Assembly (NCBI RefSeq): GCF_000719265.1
Contig: NZ_JOFL01000008.1
Coordinates: 218,412-282,411, forward strand
DNA from: Streptomyces roseoverticillatus
GTDB taxonomy: Bacteria; Actinomycetota; Actinomycetes; Streptomycetales; Streptomycetaceae
DNA: 64,000 bases
Direction: 5' to 3'
The notes beneath the pieces were generated by a model, which made no database searches, was not told where the DNA came from, and saw nothing but the letters and a program-made list of their open reading frames with translations. Positions 60,155-64,000 of the stretch are shown piece by piece. Made by a program: the position numbers and the translations under genes. Each line of letters starts with the position of its first letter. Within the stretch, counting starts at the first letter, position 1.

Positions 60155-61698
60155 GCACCCCGCCCGCCGACAGCGACCTGTGCGCAGGCTCCGCCGCCGA
60201 CCCGGACTCGGCGCCGGTGTGGGAGGACCCCATCCCGCTCGCCGGACCGCGGATCCTGGCCCCCTTCCCGCTGCCCGCCCTTCCCGAATGGCTGCGCGAG
60301 TTCGTCGCCGCCGTCGCCGAGGAGACCCAGACACCGGCAGACCTCGCCGGGTGCGTGGCCCTAGCAGTGCTGGCCACGGCAGCGGGCGGCCGGACCGTCG
60401 TCCACATCCGGGGCAACTGGCGCGAGCCGACGAACCTCTACGTGGTCGTCGCCCTGCCGCCGGCCAACCGGAAATCCGCGGTCTTCGGCCTCCTGACGGA
60501 CCCGCTCTTCGAAGCCGAGAAACAGCTCATGGAAGCGCGGCTGCCCCTCATCATCGAAGCCCAGATCACTGCCCGCCTGGCCAAGGAAGCCGCCGACAAG
60601 GCCACAAGCAAGGCCGCAACCGCCAAGGAAGACGAGCGCGACGAGCTGATCGCCAGCGCCGCCGCCCTCGCCCGGACCGCAGAGAGCATCACCGTCCCGG
60701 CCGAACCCCAGCTCCTGGCGGACGACACCACCGCCGAGACCGCCACGACACGACTGGCCGAGCAAGGCGGACGGATCAGCGTGATGTCCGCAGAAGGGGA
60801 GATCTTCGACATCATGGCGGGCCGCTACTCCAGCGGCGGTTCACCCAACCTCGGAGTCTTCCTCAAAGGGCACGCCGGCGACCGCCTACGGGTCGACCGG
60901 CAGACCCGCCGCGAGTACATCGAGCAGCCCGCCGTCACCATGGGCGTGTGCGTCCAGCCACAAGTCCTGGACGCCATCGGCCGCAGCGAAGCCGCCCGCG
61001 GCCGAGGCCTGCTCGGGCGCTTCCTCTACTCACTCCCCGAGTCCCTCGTCGGGCGCCGCAAAATCAAGCCCGAGCCGATCAAAGAGGAAACTCAGGACGT
61101 CTACCGGCGCAACATCATCGACCTCACCCTCGAACTCGCCGAGTGGACCGACCCCGCCGTCATCCAGCTCACGCCAGAGGCCGACGCCGCCCTGATCGCC
61201 TTCCAAGAACGCGTCGAGCCCAAGCTCGCCGCCCGCGGCGGCACGCTCGGGCACATCGCAGACTGGGCGGGCAAGCTTGCCGGCGCCACCGCCCGCATAG
61301 CAGCCCTGCTCCACCTCGCCCGGCACCTCAAAGGCGCCCACACCAAACCCGTGGCCGAGGCGACCATGCTGGACGCCATCGCGCTGGCGGACTACTTCAC
61401 CAGCCACGGCCTGGCCGCCTTCGACGCCATGGGAGCCGACCCGACCACCGACCGGGCCCGCAGTGTCCTGGAGACCGTGCGGGTCCAGGGCTGGAGCGAG
61501 GTCAGCAAACGCGACCTCATGGTCAAGCTCTCCCGCTCCGAGTTCCCCACGGCCGCCGACCTGGACCCGGCCCTCGACCTCCTGGAGGAGCACGGCTACA
61601 TCCGTGCCCGTACCGCCCACCGCTCCGGCGGCCGCGGCCGGCCGCCCTCCCCGCGCTACCTCATCCACCCCCGTCTGACCCGACAGGCCGCCCCCTGA
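60151..61698 (+). CDS. DUF3987 (YfjI-like) replication protein
   Basis: The 515-residue protein belongs to DUF3987. Its N-terminal half has ALPPANRKSAVFGLL, a variant P-loop (normally GxxxxGKS), then a coiled-coil insertion rich in Ala/Lys/Glu (about 145-190). RISVMSAEGEIFDIMAGRYS follows, the family's Walker-B-like block, and the C-terminus is a winged-helix-like WSEVSKRDLMVKLSRSEFPT. These proteins act next to prim-pol proteins and are believed to be helicase-like ATPases. ATG overlaps the prim-pol stop. Confidence 0.85.
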   Translation: MSTPPADSDLCAGSAADPDSAPVWEDPIPLAGPRILAPFPLPALPEWLREFVAAVAEETQTPADLAGCVALAVLATAAGGRTVVHIRGNWREPTNLYVVVALPPANRKSAVFGLLTDPLFEAEKQLMEARLPLIIEAQITARLAKEAADKATSKAATAKEDERDELIASAAALARTAESITVPAEPQLLADDTTAETATTRLAEQGGRISVMSAEGEIFDIMAGRYSSGGSPNLGVFLKGHAGDRLRVDRQTRREYIEQPAVTMGVCVQPQVLDAIGRSEAARGRGLLGRFLYSLPESLVGRRKIKPEPIKEETQDVYRRNIIDLTLELAEWTDPAVIQLTPEADAALIAFQERVEPKLAARGGTLGHIADWAGKLAGATARIAALLHLARHLKGAHTKPVAEATMLDAIALADYFTSHGLAAFDAMGADPTTDRARSVLETVRVQGWSEVSKRDLMVKLSRSEFPTAADLDPALDLLEEHGYIRARTAHRSGGRGRPPSPRYLIHPRLTRQAAP

Positions 61699-61714
61699 AC
61701 CCCGCCACACAAAC

Positions 61715-61980
61715 CACAGAATCACAGAAATAGCCCGATCAAGCCCCTGGCCTGCATAAACAGCGCTCACGGCAGCTGCCGGGGGGCCGTCACAGAAATC
61801 GGCGAAACGTCCACAGAAATACGGCTCACCCACTCGCGCGCCGCGCGGCACCCGCCGCCGACGGCCTGCCGCACCTATTTCTGTGGAACCTGGCGTGATT
61901 TCTGTGGCGGCCCTCTCCCTGCGTGTCACTGCTGGTCAGACACAGCACGGAGGGTTTCTGTGTATTGCGTGGTTTCTGTG
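61715..61980. other. Iteron cluster, candidate replication origin
   Basis: Eight copies of CACAGAA(A)T lie between the replication genes and xis. Four are direct (61715, 61723, 61791, 61812) and four inverted as (A)TTTCTGTG (61877, 61898, 61955, 61973). The two sets face each other around a GC-rich centre near 61850. AT-rich iterons beside rep genes are a hallmark of origins. No gene is seen from 61699 to 62024. Confidence 0.75.
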
Positions 61981-62024
61981 GCGGGCCCCCGTACTTCTCT
62001 TGCTCTCTCGCCCAAGGAGGAGTC

Positions 62025-62219
62025 GTGCCCAAGCCCCGCGACGAACTGCTGACCATCCCCCAAGTGCTGGACGAACTGCCCGGCGTGTCCAGGTCCACCT
62101 TCTACCGCTGGCGGCAGCTGAGGAAGGGGCCCAAGTCGATCAAGCTCCCGAACGGCTCGGTGCGAATACGGCGTTCCGAGCTGGACCGCTGGCTCGCAGC
62201 GAGGGAGGACGCTGCGTGA
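62025..62219 (+). CDS. xis: Excisionase-type HTH protein (Xis)
   Basis: This 64-residue MerR/excisionase-like DNA-binding protein reads LLTIPQVLDELPGVSRSTFYRWRQLRKGPKSIKLPNGSVRIRRSELDRWLAAR. It bends att DNA and steers the integrase toward excision. GTG start with AAGGAGGAG directly upstream. Its stop overlaps the int start (GTGA), as in pSAM2-type elements. Confidence 0.9.
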   Translation: MPKPRDELLTIPQVLDELPGVSRSTFYRWRQLRKGPKSIKLPNGSVRIRRSELDRWLAAREDAA

Positions 62220-63700
62220 TCGACCGAAACAGAAAGAGCCTGCAGCGCCCCGCGAGCAGCACGGGACCGGCGGATGCTGGTGGGCCCATTCTCTCCACGG
62301 ACGTCCGTCTTTGGAGTGTGAGCAAGGTCAACAGTAAGAAGGCGCCCTATCAGCTGCGTTGGACCGTTGCGGGGGAGGTCAAGACCGCCAGCTTTGCCAC
62401 GACCACGCTCGCCGACAGTCGCCGTTCGGAGCTGTGGCAGGCGATGCGGCGGGGCGAGGCGTTCGACGTCGACAGCGGCCTGCCCGAGTCCGAGTTGCGG
62501 GCCGCGGCCGAGAAGGCGAATGCCCGACCGGATCCGAGCTGGTGGGACTTCTCGCGTGAGTACATGGCGGTCCGGTGGCGGACCGCGGCCGCGAAGACGC
62601 GGGAAGGGCTGGCGGACAGTCTTGCCACGGTGGCGCTGGCAATGATGGAGGAGGGCGCCGGAGCTCCGGAGCTGAAGCAGGTGCGTTTGGCGATGCGCTG
62701 GGCCGTCGTTCCTGCGCACAGGGATGAGGAGGCCCCTCAGGAACTGCGCGCTGCCTGTGCGTGGCTTTCCAAGCGCTCCCTCTCGCTCTCCTCCCTGCTG
62801 GAATCAAGAGTGGTCAGGGATGTCCATTACCGGCTTTCGTTCAAGCTGGACGACACCCCGGTGGCGTCGGAGACGTACAAGCGCCGGCGCCGCGGGTTCA
62901 ACACCGCCATGGAATACGCGATACAGGAGGGATACCTGGACGCGAACCCTCTGGCGGGCGTGAGGCGTAATGGATCTTCAAGCAGTGGCGTAGTCGATCC
63001 GCGAGTTCTGGTGAATGAGGTGCAGGGGCGGCAGCTGCTCACGGCCGTTTCGTACGTCGGATCCGTTCACCGGAACCGTGGCCGCCGGCTCGTGCCGTTC
63101 TTCGGCTGCATGCTCTACGCGGCCACGCGGCCGGCCGAGGCGGTGGGTCTGAAGGAGTCGCAGTGCTATCTCCCCGAAACCGGCTGGGGGAGGATCACTC
63201 TGAAGGAGACGCGGCCCGTCGCGGGGAAGAAGTGGACGGACTCGGGTGAGCGCCACGACAAGCGGGGGCTGAAGTCCCGGGACGTCGAGAGGGATCGCCC
63301 GGTGCCCATACCGCCGGTCCTCGTGCGGCTTCTCCGGGAGCACATCGCGGAGTTCGGCACCGCCGCCGACGGCCGGCTCTTCGCGAACGAGCGAGGGGGA
63401 CTCCTGGGGAGTTCCAGCTACTGGCGCGTCTGGCAGGAGGCCCGGGAGCTCGCTCTGCCGCCGGAGAAGGTGGGCTCGCCGCTCGCCCGGCGTCCGTACG
63501 ACCTCCGGTCGACCTGCATCACCAACTGGCTGCGCTCCGGGCTGCCGGTCGCCGAGGTGGCCCGGCGGGCCGGCAACTCCCCGGAGGTGATCCACCGGAA
63601 CTACGCCGGCTGCATAGACGACAGCGAGGAGGCCAACAACCGGAAGATCGAGGAGACCATGGGGTGGGCCTCGGACTCCGAGGCGGGCAACAGTCCGTGA
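62216..63700 (+). CDS. int: Tyrosine site-specific integrase of the AICE
   Basis: The 494-residue recombinase has an N-terminal arm-binding part and a core-binding domain (about 105-245). Its catalytic domain has Arg305 in YAATRPAEAVGL, Arg431 in YDLRSTCITNWL, His460 and the nucleophile Tyr463 in VIHRNYAG. The usual HxLR histidine is Tyr428 here, a variation seen in actinobacterial integrases. It recombines the 46-bp tRNA-Arg core. GTG overlaps the xis stop, with GAGGGAGG upstream. It lies 140 bases from the attachment site, with the tRNA terminator in between. Confidence 0.93.
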   Translation: MIDRNRKSLQRPASSTGPADAGGPILSTDVRLWSVSKVNSKKAPYQLRWTVAGEVKTASFATTTLADSRRSELWQAMRRGEAFDVDSGLPESELRAAAEKANARPDPSWWDFSREYMAVRWRTAAAKTREGLADSLATVALAMMEEGAGAPELKQVRLAMRWAVVPAHRDEEAPQELRAACAWLSKRSLSLSSLLESRVVRDVHYRLSFKLDDTPVASETYKRRRRGFNTAMEYAIQEGYLDANPLAGVRRNGSSSSGVVDPRVLVNEVQGRQLLTAVSYVGSVHRNRGRRLVPFFGCMLYAATRPAEAVGLKESQCYLPETGWGRITLKETRPVAGKKWTDSGERHDKRGLKSRDVERDRPVPIPPVLVRLLREHIAEFGTAADGRLFANERGGLLGSSSYWRVWQEARELALPPEKVGSPLARRPYDLRSTCITNWLRSGLPVAEVARRAGNSPEVIHRNYAGCIDDSEEANNRKIEETMGWASDSEAGNSP

Positions 63701-63755
63701 CCGTCGCCTGAAATCTCACTCGCCACTCACTCGCGACCAGCGGCGGACAACGACA

Positions 63756-63790
63756 AAGCCCCGGACTCAGCGGGACTGAGTTCGGGGCTT
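63756..63790 (-). terminator. Element-supplied terminator for tRNA-Arg
   Basis: AAGCCCCGGACTCAG pairs with CTGAGTTCGGGGCTT (one G-U). It follows the restored tRNA on the minus strand and parallels the host terminator at 39050: both have an ACTCAG...CTGAGT core. Confidence 0.75.
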
Positions 63791-63839
63791 CATACTCGGC
63801 ACTTTTGCAGGTCACCGGTCAAGTTTGACCGCTCACTGC

Positions 63840-63885
63840 GAAGTGCCCCCGGCAGGATTCGAACCTGCGCACACGGCTCCGGAGG
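63840..63885. repeat. Right attachment site (attR), 46-bp repeat
   Basis: Identical to 39132-39177. Here the repeat supplies the 3' half of a complete tRNA-Arg, so integration leaves the tRNA functional. Confidence 0.93.
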
Positions 63886-63915
63886 CCGTTGCTCTATCCC
63901 CTGAGCTACGGGGGC
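63844..63915 (-). tRNA. tRNA-Arg (anticodon CCG)
   Basis: A 72-base cloverleaf folds well. The acceptor is GCCCCCG/CGGGGGC, D arm GCTC...GAGC, anticodon stem ACGGC/GCCGT with loop CTCCGGA (anticodon CCG, reads CGG), T arm GCAGG-TTCGAAT-CCTGC, discriminator A. No encoded CCA, as usual in actinomycetes. The 3' half comes from the element, the 5' half from the host. Confidence 0.95.
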
Positions 63916-64000
63916 GTGTCGTCCGCGTCGCGCGGTGACGGGTAGAACATTACCAGCTTCGGATGGGTGATCCGCAACGTCGTTCGGCGGGGTCCGGGGG

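Larger units (their letters stand above)
39132..63885. mobile_element. Integrated actinomycete integrative and conjugative element (AICE) in tRNA-Arg(CCG), ~24.75 kb
   Basis: The element is bounded by 46-bp direct repeats of a tRNA-Arg gene. It carries xis and int at the right end, a prim-pol/DUF3987 replication pair with iterons, an FtsK/TraB-type translocase, DUF2637/Spd-like and other small membrane proteins, and GntR and NUDIX regulators. This gene set defines AICEs, which excise, replicate and move double-stranded DNA between mycelia with one translocase. The prim-pol type of replication places it in the RepPP class. An IS21-like copy has inserted into its left arm. All core genes look intact, so it may still be mobile. 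Confidence 0.93.

Overview
The window reads as chromosomal DNA of a Streptomyces-type actinomycete. It has very high GC with strong G/C third-position bias, many GTG starts, and several family markers: a multifunctional 2-oxoglutarate enzyme (Kgd), a DUF6104 protein, a Lon gene with a HAIR-like operator, and a cvnABCD 'conservon'. No species can be named from the sequence alone.

Host part, 1-39131. The left edge holds a polar amino-acid ABC transporter (binding-protein C-terminus, one permease with a long charged N-terminal tail, ATPase). Next come a Uma2-like gene, a PadR regulator/DUF4097 pair with palindromic upstream sites, the kgd gene followed by DUF6104, a two-component system, a spermidine-synthase-like gene, a rhomboid-like membrane protein, a decayed imine-reductase-like fragment, and lon. 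Beyond lon lie a divergent MarR regulator and metallo-beta-lactamase-fold hydrolase sharing a perfect inverted repeat, a secreted M4 metalloprotease, a GH25 muramidase, a second MarR regulator and a PP2C-like protein. The conservon follows, with a styrene-monooxygenase-like FAD enzyme directly after it. The block ends with a secreted NlpC/P60 peptidase, a TetR regulator, two divergent ferritin-like diiron genes, a polysaccharide deacetylase lipoprotein, an APC permease and an unrecognised 321-residue protein.

Element part, 39132-63885. This is an integrated actinomycete integrative and conjugative element (AICE) of about 24.75 kb in a tRNA-Arg(CCG) gene. A 46-bp direct repeat of the tRNA 3' half marks both ends, and the integrase lies next to the end carrying the complete tRNA. 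The regulatory/left arm (39.3-44.4 kb) carries a tandem-HTH protein, a GntR regulator, an HD-domain protein, a NUDIX hydrolase and an HTH protein with a DUF5919-like C-terminus. An IS21-like istA-istB pair interrupts it at 44.9-47.0 kb and has no recognisable right end. The middle (47-55 kb) holds small proteins, a DUF4097 protein, a GGDEF protein, a DUF2637/Spd-like membrane protein, a sliding-clamp-like protein and an FtsK/TraB-type DNA translocase. The right arm (55-63.7 kb) holds small unknown genes, SSB, a C5 cytosine methyltransferase, a primase-polymerase, a DUF3987 protein, an intergenic set of CACAGAAAT iterons, xis and int.

Taken together, the element has its own integration/excision, replication (prim-pol, DUF3987, SSB, clamp-like protein, iterons) and single-protein DNA transfer modules. 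The most unusual feature is a five-copy intergenic RNA-hairpin module with a conserved CTCTCGCCA loop. It lies 24-39 nt upstream of five unrelated genes, all in the same orientation, and looks like a shared post-transcriptional control or attenuation signal.
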